Shown piece after piece: positions 18,853 to 28,122 of a stretch of DNA of 64,000 bases. The stretch comes from Pseudochrobactrum sp. sp1633. GTDB taxonomy: Bacteria; Pseudomonadota; Alphaproteobacteria; Rhizobiales; Rhizobiaceae. The translations under genes and the position numbers were made by a program. The stretch covers positions 310,001 through 374,000 of the forward strand of contig NZ_JARRAE010000001.1 in the NCBI RefSeq assembly GCF_030376605.1. Direction: 5' to 3'. The notes under the pieces were generated by a model that saw only the letters and a program-made list of their open reading frames with translations, ran no database searches and was not told the DNA's origin. Position 1 is the stretch's first letter, and each line of letters begins with the position of its first letter.

Positions 18853-18886
18853 GAGGCGGTTTGCTGAAAAGCAGACCGCTTTTTCA
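18853..18886 (+). terminator. Rho-independent terminator of the ferredoxin gene
   Basis: GCGGTTTGCT and AGCAGACCGC form a 10-position stem (one G-T pair) with a GAAA loop, followed by TTTTT. Confidence 0.88.
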
Positions 18887-20306
<1,420 letters not shown>

Positions 20307-20316
20307 AAAGTGCCCC

Positions 20317-20354
20317 CAAAAAGCGCCATGCCGGTCTGCAAATGGCGCTTTTTT
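20317..20354 (+). terminator. Rho-independent terminator of ferredoxin-NADP reductase
   Basis: AAAAAGCGCCAT and ATGGCGCTTTTTT pair around GCCGGTCTGCAA, just behind the reductase stop. Confidence 0.88.
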
Positions 20355-20386
20355 ACGCTTCCGGTGCTTGAATGTGAGTTGAGATA

Positions 20387-20424
20387 AAAAAAGCCCTGCA
20401 TCGTGAGATTCAGGGCTTTTTCTT
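20387..20424 (-). terminator. Terminator of the DUF922 gene, probably bidirectional
   Basis: AAAAAAAGCCCTG and CAGGGCTTTTT pair around CATCGTGAGATT, between converging genes. Confidence 0.87.
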
Positions 20425-20440
20425 TATCTGATATTTAATG

Positions 20441-21076
20441 TCAGGATTTTTTCTGCTGACGCATGCGTTTTTCCAGACTGTTTGTAATCAGCCGTTCAAA
20501 ACGCGTCTCAAAATTGATGGTTTCAACACGATCAAAACGCTGCTGTGCCTTGTCGTGGGAGGCAAAAATCCGGTCGGTAATTTTGTCCACATTGGCGCGT
20601 AGCGTGGCGCAGTCGCGCTCATAGCGCATGGCGCGGATCTGACGCTCAAGCTCGGAAGCATGGGAGCGGGCGATAATAATATGGCTTTCTTCGTGGCGGC
20701 GAATGTCTTTCACCAAGACATCCCAGACCATGATTGTATCAGCACTCGCACGACGACGGCTTTTCCAGCTTGGCAGTGAGATCGTGGCGTGAACATTGGC
20801 GGTGACATCAGAAACGCGGCAATATTTACCGTCTGATCTGTATTTAACACGGGCATCGAAGGCGATTTTTGTTGCGCCCGGATGGCTTGAACCGCCGTCT
20901 TTCAGTTTGGGACCATTCTTGGCCAGTGATTTATCCAGTTGTTCTGCAGTTGTGCCATACACCGGAAAATAACGGTATTTACGGGTCACTGAAGCTGCAT
21001 CGGCGCTTGTGGAAGAAAGCGTGCCGGATAACAGAACCAGACCGGTGAGGGTGAGTGAGAAAATTTTACCGGACAT
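20441..21076 (-). CDS. DUF922-family predicted secreted zinc protease
   Basis: A 211-residue protein with a signal peptide (KIFSLTLTGLVLLSGTLSST, cleavage near SADAA). The motif HEESH within DIRRHEESHIIIARSHASEL (about residues 128-147) fits the zinc-binding HExxH of metalloproteases. The family is DUF922, predicted to be secreted Zn-dependent proteases; no member of known substrate is known to me. The C-terminal part is a basic helical tail (RFERLITNSLEKRMRQQKKS). Probably periplasmic; lone gene. Confidence 0.82.
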   Translation of the reverse strand: MSGKIFSLTLTGLVLLSGTLSSTSADAASVTRKYRYFPVYGTTAEQLDKSLAKNGPKLKDGGSSHPGATKIAFDARVKYRSDGKYCRVSDVTANVHATISLPSWKSRRRASADTIMVWDVLVKDIRRHEESHIIIARSHASELERQIRAMRYERDCATLRANVDKITDRIFASHDKAQQRFDRVETINFETRFERLITNSLEKRMRQQKKS

Positions 21077-21269
21077 TGTCTGTTCCTTTATTGTGGGTTT
21101 TTATCTGATGAGCACCCAGAAATTACCGGTTGTAACACAAATTACGGCAGAATTATTTTTTGCTTTGTTGTGTTGTCCGTAGTCGTCAGCTTTTATCAGT
21201 CTATGAAATGTGTAAAGAACTTATAGCTGCTTTTGAAAACAATGTGATTTTAAAAGGTTAATTCCGAAT

Positions 21270-22136
21270 ATGCTTAAGAGTTCCCCTATGAAAAGAGAAT
21301 GGCGGCTGGCGCATAGCCGTACGCTGGAAACCGGCGCACAGGCGCTGATTATGGGAATTCTCAATATCACGCCGGATTCCTTTTCAGACGGCGGCAGCCA
21401 TCAGACCCTTGATGCGGCAATCAGCTCTGCCCGCATTATGCTGGATGCAGGTGCTGTTATTATTGATGTGGGGGGCGAGTCGACCCGCCCTGATGCGGCT
21501 CTGGTCACGGCTCAGCAGGAACAGGATCGTGTGTTGCCGGTTATTGAAGCGCTGGCGCGGGAGACCGGCTGCCTGATCTCTATTGATACATATCGTGCGC
21601 AGACCGCAAAACTGGCTGTGGAGGCGGGCGCACATATTGTGAACGATGTCTGGGGATTGCAGAAAGAGCCGGACATTGCCAATCTTGCTGCGAAAACCGG
21701 TGCGGGACTGGTCATCATGCATACCGGACGCGACAGAGATGTTGCTGCGGATGTGATTGAAGATCAGCATGTCTTTTTACAACGCTCTTTAGAGATTGCA
21801 GCTGCAGCAGGTGTTGATCCGCAGCAGATCATGCTTGATCCGGGCTTCGGTTTTGCCAAAGACACGCAACAAAATGTGGAGTTGATGGCGCGTTTCGGCG
21901 AGTTGCAGAATTTTGGTCTGCCGTGGCTTGTGGGAACATCCCGCAAGCGCTTTACGGGAGCCGTAACAGGGCGTGAAATTGCTGCGGAAAGAGATGCGGC
22001 TACGGCTGCAACCAGCGCTATGCTGCGCCTTAACGGTGCAGATATATTTAGGGTTCATAATGTTGCGCTTAACCGTGATGCGCTGGCAATGGCGGATGCG
22101 GTTTTAAATCCCGGTGCGCTTCAGAAAAAAGCATGA
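21270..22136 (+). CDS. folP: Dihydropteroate synthase
   Basis: A 288-residue TIM-barrel enzyme that joins 6-hydroxymethyl-dihydropterin diphosphate with p-aminobenzoate in folate synthesis, the target of sulfonamides. Both signature blocks are present: MGILNITPDSFSDGG and DAGAVIIDVGGESTRPDA. NDVWG, the pterin-binding DPGFGFAKDTQQN and the late GTSRKRF follow in the standard order. A second ATG at 21288 (MKREWR) is also possible. folB and folK follow on the same strand, giving three consecutive pathway genes. Confidence 0.96.
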   Translation: MLKSSPMKREWRLAHSRTLETGAQALIMGILNITPDSFSDGGSHQTLDAAISSARIMLDAGAVIIDVGGESTRPDAALVTAQQEQDRVLPVIEALARETGCLISIDTYRAQTAKLAVEAGAHIVNDVWGLQKEPDIANLAAKTGAGLVIMHTGRDRDVAADVIEDQHVFLQRSLEIAAAAGVDPQQIMLDPGFGFAKDTQQNVELMARFGELQNFGLPWLVGTSRKRFTGAVTGREIAAERDAATAATSAMLRLNGADIFRVHNVALNRDALAMADAVLNPGALQKKA

Positions 22137-22246
22137 CCGGTTTACGGAAATTGCGCTATAGTTCGCAGCGGCTTGTCTGCGGATAAATGAGGATTTTTGT
22201 TATGAAGCTTGGTTTCATAGCATAGCAGTAAAGATATGAGGGCTTT

Positions 22247-22609
22247 TTGTACACGATCCGTATGATGAATTGCGCGTTTTTTGCGCATCACGGCGTTTTT
22301 GAAGAAGAAGAAAAGCTCGGCCAGCGTTTCTATGTGGATGCCGTGCTCACTGTTGATCCGGGTGACTCGCTGGAAAATGATGATATTGATAAAACAGTGC
22401 ATTACGGTATTGTCTTCTCCATGATTGAGAAGATTATTACGGGAAAACGCCGTTATCTGATTGAAGCTTTGGCGCTGGATGTGGCCAAAGCGCTTTGTGC
22501 AGCATTTCCGCAAATTCAGAAAGCTGACATCACCGTTCGTAAACCGAATGCACCGGTTGCCGGTGTGCTGGATTATGTTGAAGTGACGGTCGGGTGGCCG
22601 CATATATGA
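22247..22609 (+). CDS. folB: Dihydroneopterin aldolase
   Basis: A 120-residue enzyme that cleaves dihydroneopterin to 6-hydroxymethyl-dihydropterin and glycolaldehyde in folate synthesis. The motif NCAFFAHHGVFEEEEKLGQR carries the conserved Gly-Val-x-x-x-Glu active-site pattern, and the catalytic lysine is in ADITVRKPNAP. The start is a TTG at 22247 behind GAGGG; an ATG at 22236 is out of frame, and the next in-frame ATG (22262) would cut off the first beta strand YTIRM. It overlaps folK by the four bases ATGA, so the two are translationally coupled. Confidence 0.93.
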   Translation: MYTIRMMNCAFFAHHGVFEEEEKLGQRFYVDAVLTVDPGDSLENDDIDKTVHYGIVFSMIEKIITGKRRYLIEALALDVAKALCAAFPQIQKADITVRKPNAPVAGVLDYVEVTVGWPHI

Positions 22610-23133
22610 AAGCACGCGAGGTTCATAAAGCCTGGCTGTGTCTGGGCGGTAATATCGGGAATGTTGTGCAGACAATGGCACAGGCTTTGCAACTGCTGGA
22701 TGAACGGCAGGATGCGCGGGTGATTACTGTTTCACCGGTTTTCCGTACGCCGCCCTGGGGTAATACCGATCAGGACTGGTTTTATAATGCCTGCGCAGAA
22801 ATTTCGACAATTCTGACACCGCCGGAGCTGCTGGATGTGACGCAGACTATCGAGCGGCGGTTAAAGCGCGTGCGCAGCGAGCGCTGGGGGCCGCGCACGA
22901 TTGATATTGATATGCTGGCCTATGAGAGTGTTTTTGCTCTTGAAATGCCGGATCTGACTTTACCGCATCCGCGCATTGAGCAGCGTGCTTTTGTGCTTGT
23001 GCCGCTGGCAACGATTGCCCCGAATTTGAAAATTCGCGGAGAAATCGTTTCGGATCTTCTAGAAAAAGTCGATAGCAATGAAATTCAGCGCCTGAGCTAC
23101 GGCCATCGCTGGTGGCAGGATAATGCCCTGTAA
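22606..23133 (+). CDS. folK: 2-amino-4-hydroxy-6-hydroxymethyldihydropteridine diphosphokinase
   Basis: A 175-residue kinase that transfers diphosphate from ATP to 6-hydroxymethyl-dihydropterin, the step just before FolP. Visible are WLCLGGNIGNVVQTMAQAL near the start, the PPWGNTDQDWFYNACAEI block, and the signature RWGPRTIDIDMLAY with the two magnesium-binding aspartates, then LPHPRIEQRAFVLVPL. I chose ATG 22606, which overlaps the folB stop as ATGA; a GTG at 22594 would add only MAAY. Confidence 0.95.
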   Translation: MKAREVHKAWLCLGGNIGNVVQTMAQALQLLDERQDARVITVSPVFRTPPWGNTDQDWFYNACAEISTILTPPELLDVTQTIERRLKRVRSERWGPRTIDIDMLAYESVFALEMPDLTLPHPRIEQRAFVLVPLATIAPNLKIRGEIVSDLLEKVDSNEIQRLSYGHRWWQDNAL

Positions 23134-23218
23134 AAGGGTGTTCTGCTTAAATTATTGCATATGAAATTGTTGAGCAGGCGCACCTAAATGCGCCGCGCTC
23201 CGGCGAAACCGAATGTAC

Positions 23219-23755
23219 TCAGTTTCGCGCAATGCTGCTGACTGCGCCGCCATCAACGCGTTTCAGGCTCATGCCGACAACCGGTACCATTGTGTCTTCT
23301 ACCTTCACCGATACGGTGACATTCATGGTGTTCTGATCGGTAACGCGGGCAAGCATAGCGCCATTGAGCTGCTTGCGGCTGAGAGAGAGCACAACGCGGT
23401 TACCACTGACAGAGCCGGAAGTCACATTCAGACCCTTGCCTTCAGCACCATCGTTAAATGTACCGCTATAGCTCTTGCCGGTACGCACAACGGTTGCTTT
23501 CATCGGCTGTGAGAACACGCCAACACGGCAGGTGCCGTCCAGTGTCATGCCGACAGCCGCATCCGGAGTGGTTCCCTCCAGCGTGCAAACAAATTTTGTG
23601 CCTTTATATTTACCGGCAACCACTTCACCCGGGCCTGTCCACTGACCTTCAACATTGCGGAAAAAAGCCTCGTCTTTATCCGATGCCTGTGCAGAAGCAT
23701 TGCTAGCTGCAGAAACAAGCAGAAGAAGGCAGGCGGCAGTTGCGCGTTTGATCAT
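23219..23755 (-). CDS. Secreted protein of unknown function
   Basis: A 178-residue protein with a signal peptide (KRATAACLLLLVSAASNASA, cleavage before QASDKDEA). The mature part is mainly beta strands with many glycines (FRNVEGQWTGPGEVVAGKYK, GTKFVCTLEGTTPDAAVGMT, GTCRVGVFSQPM), suggesting a small beta barrel. Two cysteines (in FVCTLE and in GTCRVG) could form a disulfide. Similar lipocalin-like hypothetical proteins occur across Brucellaceae, but no function is known to me. Confidence 0.7.
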   Translation of the reverse strand: MIKRATAACLLLLVSAASNASAQASDKDEAFFRNVEGQWTGPGEVVAGKYKGTKFVCTLEGTTPDAAVGMTLDGTCRVGVFSQPMKATVVRTGKSYSGTFNDGAEGKGLNVTSGSVSGNRVVLSLSRKQLNGAMLARVTDQNTMNVTVSVKVEDTMVPVVGMSLKRVDGGAVSSIARN

Positions 23756-23933
23756 AGCAGGGCTCTGTTCCGGATAAATTTAAGGGCGGCTTAGTCCGTT
23801 ATTTGTGTAACCTGCTTCATCACTTTGGGAGCGCGAAATGCTGTCAAACAAAACACCAAGACCAGCCTCTATAATCGGCCGGAATGGTTAATAGCTGGTT
23901 TCTAACACAATTAAAACGAGGGATAAACCGGTT

Positions 23934-24989
23934 TCAGACCGGTTTTTTCTGTGTTGTGGCTTTGACAATATCGCTGACAAAATCACTGATATTCGGGCGT
24001 TTTTCCGCATCAAAGGGGAGCGGACGCACAATATCCATCGCGGAAATGCCAATTCGTGCCGTCATCATGCCATTTATAACGCCTTCACCGAGCTTTGCTG
24101 ACAAGCGGGATGCCAGTCCGTGGCCAAGCAGTTGCTGCACTACGCTGTCGCCCATCGCAATTGTGCCGGTTACCGCCAGATGCGCGATGACACTGCGCAC
24201 AAGGCGTAAAAAGCCCAATGAACCCGGACGGCAGCCATAGAGCTCGGACAGGCGACGGATCAGCCGCGACGATTCGAATATCACATAGGCAATATCCACC
24301 AATGCGCGCGGGCTGACAGCGGTGACAATGGATACGCGTTTTGCGGCGTTGAGAATGAGCATGCGCGCCTCACGATCCAGCGGATGCAGGATTTCGCGCT
24401 CAGTGATACGGATGAGATCGCGTCCGTCGATAATATCGCCGCGCAATGCTTCCAGCACCGTGCGTCCGCGGGCTGTCTGTGGCAGAACCGTAGTTATTTC
24501 CAGTAATCTGTCGGTGACTTTACGCGCTTTTTCAGCATCGTTGCGCTCAGTTGCCTCAGCCGCAGCAAAACGGAGCTCCTGCACGGCAGAGAGGCGGCGC
24601 AGAGCCAGCCCTTCACGCACAACAAGTGCAATCAGTGAGGCGAGGGCAATGGCTGCAACGCCGAGGGCAAGCCAGCCGAGCCAGTCGGCGCGGTTGAACA
24701 TGGCGCGGATCAGATCTTCAGTCCAGATGCCGATAGCAAAGCTGATTAACAGGCCGAGTGCCGAGAAAAACACACTGCGCAGCGTGAAACGCCGTTTGAT
24801 GAGGCTTGCCGGCGGCGGTGTGAGCTGCGCACCTGCATCCAGCGCTTCCTGTTCAAAAATGTCCACTGCCTCTGCTGTGACCGTGGACAGGTCGCGGATT
24901 GCCACCGGTTTGCGCGGTGCTTGCGGCTCGATCTCATCAGCCGGTGACCGGACAGTAAAGCTCGTGGGTTTGCGCGGTTTTTCCGACAT
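23934..24989 (-). CDS. YcjF/TIGR01620-type DUF697 membrane protein
   Basis: A 351-residue inner membrane protein. After a polar N-terminus there are two hydrophobic segments (about residues 70-125, FFSALGLLISFAIGIW and LGWLALGVAAIALASLIAL). The C-terminal half is the DUF697 domain with SIVTAVSPRALVDIAYVIFE and AVTGTIAMGDSVVQQLLGHG. It is encoded 9 bases after the YcjX-like GTPase gene, the same pairing as ycjX-ycjF in enterobacteria, where the pair belongs to the stress-induced phage-shock regulon. The two proteins probably act together at the membrane. No psp genes are visible here. Confidence 0.88.
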   Translation of the reverse strand: MSEKPRKPTSFTVRSPADEIEPQAPRKPVAIRDLSTVTAEAVDIFEQEALDAGAQLTPPPASLIKRRFTLRSVFFSALGLLISFAIGIWTEDLIRAMFNRADWLGWLALGVAAIALASLIALVVREGLALRRLSAVQELRFAAAEATERNDAEKARKVTDRLLEITTVLPQTARGRTVLEALRGDIIDGRDLIRITEREILHPLDREARMLILNAAKRVSIVTAVSPRALVDIAYVIFESSRLIRRLSELYGCRPGSLGFLRLVRSVIAHLAVTGTIAMGDSVVQQLLGHGLASRLSAKLGEGVINGMMTARIGISAMDIVRPLPFDAEKRPNISDFVSDIVKATTQKKPV

Positions 24990-24998
24990 GCTGTGTCC

Positions 24999-26474
24999 TC
25001 AAGCTAACTTGTCGCCAAGCAGAAACTGCATGGCGCGATCAAGGCGGATATGCGGAAGTGTCAGATGAATGCCATTCGGTCCGGTTTTGATGGAAGGCGG
25101 GCGAAAACGCACAAAGCGGATTGGTGCTTGACGGGCGCGATCCTGTGGTGAAAATTCGGGCTGGTCAAAGATTGCCTCGGTGTTTTCAGGTAAGTCACCG
25201 GGAAAAATAGCTGTTTCCGTTTCGCCGTCAAAAGTCTCGCCGTCGATAACTTCACCTTTAAGTGGCGTGCCGACAATGACCGGCAATGTATCGCCGTTCT
25301 GGCTGACTGTTGCCTCGCGCGTCGCGCGCACCGCAGCCATTGCCAGGACATCAATCTCAGCGCCGGATATATCCGCATTTCTGGCGGCACGGTCAACGAG
25401 CCTGCGCACTATGGCCTCAAGGCGGTTGTGGCTCTCATGATGCAGGTGGTCGGCTTTGGTTGCGGCAATCAGAATACGGCCAATGCGTTTTTGAATCAAG
25501 CCGGTCAGGATATTGGAGCGTCCGGCGCGGAAGCAGGCGAGAATTTCGGTCAGTGCCCGTTCCAGATCGCGCACCGCAGCGCCACCCGCATTAATCGCCT
25601 GCATTGCATCGACCAGCACGATTTGCCGGTCGAGACGGGCAATATGCTCGCGGAAAAACGGTTTTACTACATGGGTTTTATAGGATTCGTAACGCCGCTC
25701 CATCATGGCGGCCAGCGAGCCGGTTTTGAAACTGCCGTCTGGAAGGTTTGGCAGAGGGGCAAAAGTGAGGGCAGGTGAGCCTTCCAGATCACCCGGCATC
25801 AAAAAACGACCGGGCGGCAAAGTGGACAGTGCCTGTTCATCGGATTTACCGGCGCGCAGATAATCGGTGAAGCTGCGCGCCAGACGCTGCGTTGTCATTT
25901 CATCCGCTGGTGCCAGTGCATCAGCCGTTGCAGCTTCACGCAGCCATTCTCCTGCAAAATCCAGATGCGCGGCTTCATTCGCGAGGGCAAAAGAATCGCG
26001 CGAGAACTCTGCATAGGTTTTTCCCAGCAGTGGCAGGTCGAGCAGCCATTCTCCGGGATAGTCAACAATATCAATGGAAAGTTTGCCGGAAGAGAGCATG
26101 CGCCCCCATGAGGAGGCCGACTGATATTCTATGGTCAGTCGCAATTCGGAAATAGCGCGCGTGGAATCCGGCCAGATGCGGTTCTGCACGAGAGAGGCCA
26201 GATGGTCTTCATACTGAAAACGCGGAACGGCATCATCCGGCTGCGGCTGAAGATAGGCACGGGCGATGCGGCCTGACGCGTGCGCATCAAACAGCGGCAG
26301 GCGTCCGCTCTGTATCAGATTATGCACCAGAGAGGTGATGAAGACGGTTTTACCGGCGCGGGATAAGCCGGTGACCCCCAGACGCAGAGAAGGGGTAACC
26401 AGACTGCCGGTACGCTCCATCAGCGTGTCAAAAGCAATTTTGGCTTCATCTGTTAAAGTGGTCAGTCTGGCCAA
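24999..26474 (-). CDS. YcjX-family (DUF463) P-loop GTPase-like protein
   Basis: A 491-residue cytoplasmic P-loop protein. The Walker A motif GLSRAGKT is at residues 36-43, followed by FITSLVHNL. A Walker-B-like strand SIDIVDYPGEWLLDLPLLGK and ATKADHLHHESH (a TKAD form of the G4 motif) are typical of the YcjX family. Structural work on bacterial YcjX shows a GTP-binding core with an extra helical domain. It precedes the YcjF-like gene by 9 bases on the same strand, so the pair is an operon. Confidence 0.9.
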   Translation of the reverse strand: MARLTTLTDEAKIAFDTLMERTGSLVTPSLRLGVTGLSRAGKTVFITSLVHNLIQSGRLPLFDAHASGRIARAYLQPQPDDAVPRFQYEDHLASLVQNRIWPDSTRAISELRLTIEYQSASSWGRMLSSGKLSIDIVDYPGEWLLDLPLLGKTYAEFSRDSFALANEAAHLDFAGEWLREAATADALAPADEMTTQRLARSFTDYLRAGKSDEQALSTLPPGRFLMPGDLEGSPALTFAPLPNLPDGSFKTGSLAAMMERRYESYKTHVVKPFFREHIARLDRQIVLVDAMQAINAGGAAVRDLERALTEILACFRAGRSNILTGLIQKRIGRILIAATKADHLHHESHNRLEAIVRRLVDRAARNADISGAEIDVLAMAAVRATREATVSQNGDTLPVIVGTPLKGEVIDGETFDGETETAIFPGDLPENTEAIFDQPEFSPQDRARQAPIRFVRFRPPSIKTGPNGIHLTLPHIRLDRAMQFLLGDKLA

Positions 26475-26614
26475 AGATGCCCCCGTAAAGACTGTTGATA
26501 TGCGTTTGTCTTATTTAATAAGCGCGTTTGGCAGAATATAGGGTGCAAAACAAATAATTACAGAGCGAGAAAATGGTGAAGTGTAAAAATTACAAATAAT
26601 CAGTACGATACGTC

Positions 26615-27139
26615 TCAATCTTCATGAGGGAGATAAAGTGCTGTTAGCTGTGCATTCTCCGGAGAGAACTCTGAAAACAGTCCGTCTGTTTCAATGCGTG
26701 CCAGACCGGCTGTCGGGAAACCGTAGCCGACGCGCTGGGCAAACTGGCTATTACTTAGTGCAAATAGCAAGGTGCAATCTTCAATGCTCGGATTGTGCCC
26801 GACGATTAATGCACATTGCGCTGTTGCAGGTACTTGCGTGCGTATTTCATGGATATAGCCTGTTGCGCCAGCTCTGTAGAGGGATGCAGCTGCATGAGGC
26901 GCTATAGTATCCTCAGGGAAGACGCCGTTGATCGCCGCGCTGAAAATCTCAGCCGTTTGCAATGTGCGCTTTGCAGGGGAGCAGAGAATAAAATCGGGTT
27001 TTATTCCTGCTTTTAAAATGCGTTCTGCCTGTTTTTCGGCGTCGCTACGACCGGCTTTGCTCAAGCTGCGGTCAAAATCTTTGCCTGTGCTGTCGGGCAA
27101 TACGGCTTGGGCGTGACGAAGGAACAAAATGGTGCGCAT
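26615..27139 (-). CDS. Histidine phosphatase, SixA-like
   Basis: A 174-residue member of the histidine-phosphatase (phosphoglycerate mutase) superfamily. The catalytic RHG-type motif appears as LFLRHAQAVLP with the nucleophile histidine near residue 9. The second catalytic arginine lies in ILCSPAKRTLQTAE, and the later histidine in LIVGHNPSIEDC. The length and sequence fit SixA, which removes phosphate from histidine phosphotransfer domains. I chose ATG 27139; a GTG at 27163 would add eight residues. A CckA phosphorelay gene is encoded 3 kb away, but a link between them is only suggestive. Confidence 0.88.
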   Translation of the reverse strand: MRTILFLRHAQAVLPDSTGKDFDRSLSKAGRSDAEKQAERILKAGIKPDFILCSPAKRTLQTAEIFSAAINGVFPEDTIAPHAAASLYRAGATGYIHEIRTQVPATAQCALIVGHNPSIEDCTLLFALSNSQFAQRVGYGFPTAGLARIETDGLFSEFSPENAQLTALYLPHED

Positions 27140-27611
27140 GACGGTATCTTGCAGGTTTTGCACCGAAAAGATAGCCTGTTAAGCAGTGCTGAAATGCCTG
27201 TTTCAATGGTTAAAATTAAGTTTCTGACGTTCATGGTATCTGATTTTTTTATGACAGATCGGGTAAAATTTAAGTGAAAATATATCACTTAAAAAAATAT
27301 CCGTGCACTTTTAGCGGGTTATTCCCGTAGGTGCAGAGAAAAAAATTAAGTAATTATATCGTTAATTTTTCCTTTGTTGAATTTATACATTATTAAACTC
27401 AAATATTTTTTTAAAGTATTTTAAATTTACTTGAGTTATCATTTTGCAACCAGCATTAAAATTTACACGAATGCTTTTTGTGTAACTTTAGTATGAGGCG
27501 TGTCACTTTCAGGTGGAAGTTGAAAATACTTGCTGTTGTGTTTTTCAGGTTGTATCACGCCGATTATAGACCTATAAGGCGCTTCGTCTCCTAGGTGTGG
27601 GGTGATTCAAA
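27140..27611. promoter_or_regulatory. AT-rich divergent region upstream of dksA
   Basis: 472 bases without a gene, very AT-rich between about 27280 and 27500. It contains a perfect 9-base inverted repeat TTTAAGTGA-N7-TCACTTAAA at 27269-27293, which could be an operator or a hairpin, and it must hold the dksA and phosphatase promoters. No RNA gene was recognised. Confidence 0.45.
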
Positions 27612-28028
27612 ATGAGTGAATTAATCGACCTTAACTACAAACCCACGGATGACGAACCGTTCATGAATGAACGGCAGAAGTCATATTTCCGTGCCAAGCT
27701 CGTCGCTTGGAAGAATGACATTTTGCGTGAAGCACGCGAAACGCTGGAAGCATTGCAGCGCGAAAATGCTAATCATCCTGATCTGGCTGACAGGGCCTCT
27801 TCAGAGACTGACCGGTCTATTGAGCTTCGTGCCCGTGACCGTCAGCGCAAGCTTATTTCCAAAATTGATGCAGCTTTGCTTCGCATTGATGAGGGAACTT
27901 ATGGTTTTTGTGAAGAAACCGGTGATCCGATCAACCTGAAGCGTCTGGATGCTCGTCCGATTGCTACTTTGTCGATCGAAGCACAGGAACGTCATGAGCG
28001 CCGCGAAAAAGTTTATCGCGACGACTAA
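27612..28028 (+). CDS. dksA: RNA polymerase-binding transcription factor DksA, one-cysteine type
   Basis: A 138-residue secondary-channel regulator of RNA polymerase that works with ppGpp to repress rRNA and activate amino-acid promoters. The coiled-coil tip motif D-x-x-D-x-A is present as DLADRA, followed by the conserved SIELRARDRQRKLISKIDAA. The zinc-finger region reads GFCEETGDPINLKRLDARPI and ATLSIEAQ. Only the first of the four zinc cysteines remains (C, T, T, A), so zinc binding is unlikely. This is the pattern of alphaproteobacterial DksA and of the zinc-free DksA2 of Pseudomonas. A strong terminator follows. Confidence 0.93.
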   Translation: MSELIDLNYKPTDDEPFMNERQKSYFRAKLVAWKNDILREARETLEALQRENANHPDLADRASSETDRSIELRARDRQRKLISKIDAALLRIDEGTYGFCEETGDPINLKRLDARPIATLSIEAQERHERREKVYRDD

Positions 28029-28066
28029 ACCGTAAGGCTTTGTGCTATCGCGCAAATAACAGAAAT

Positions 28067-28103
28067 TAAAAAACGCAGTGCTGGAGGGCACTGCGTTTTT
28101 TTA
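28067..28103 (+). terminator. Rho-independent terminator of dksA
   Basis: AAACGCAGTG and CACTGCGTTT pair around CTGGAGGG and run into TTTTTTT; it lies between converging genes and may also serve the FliO-like gene. Confidence 0.9.
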
Positions 28104-28122
28104 TTTGAAAATTCTTTTCAGC

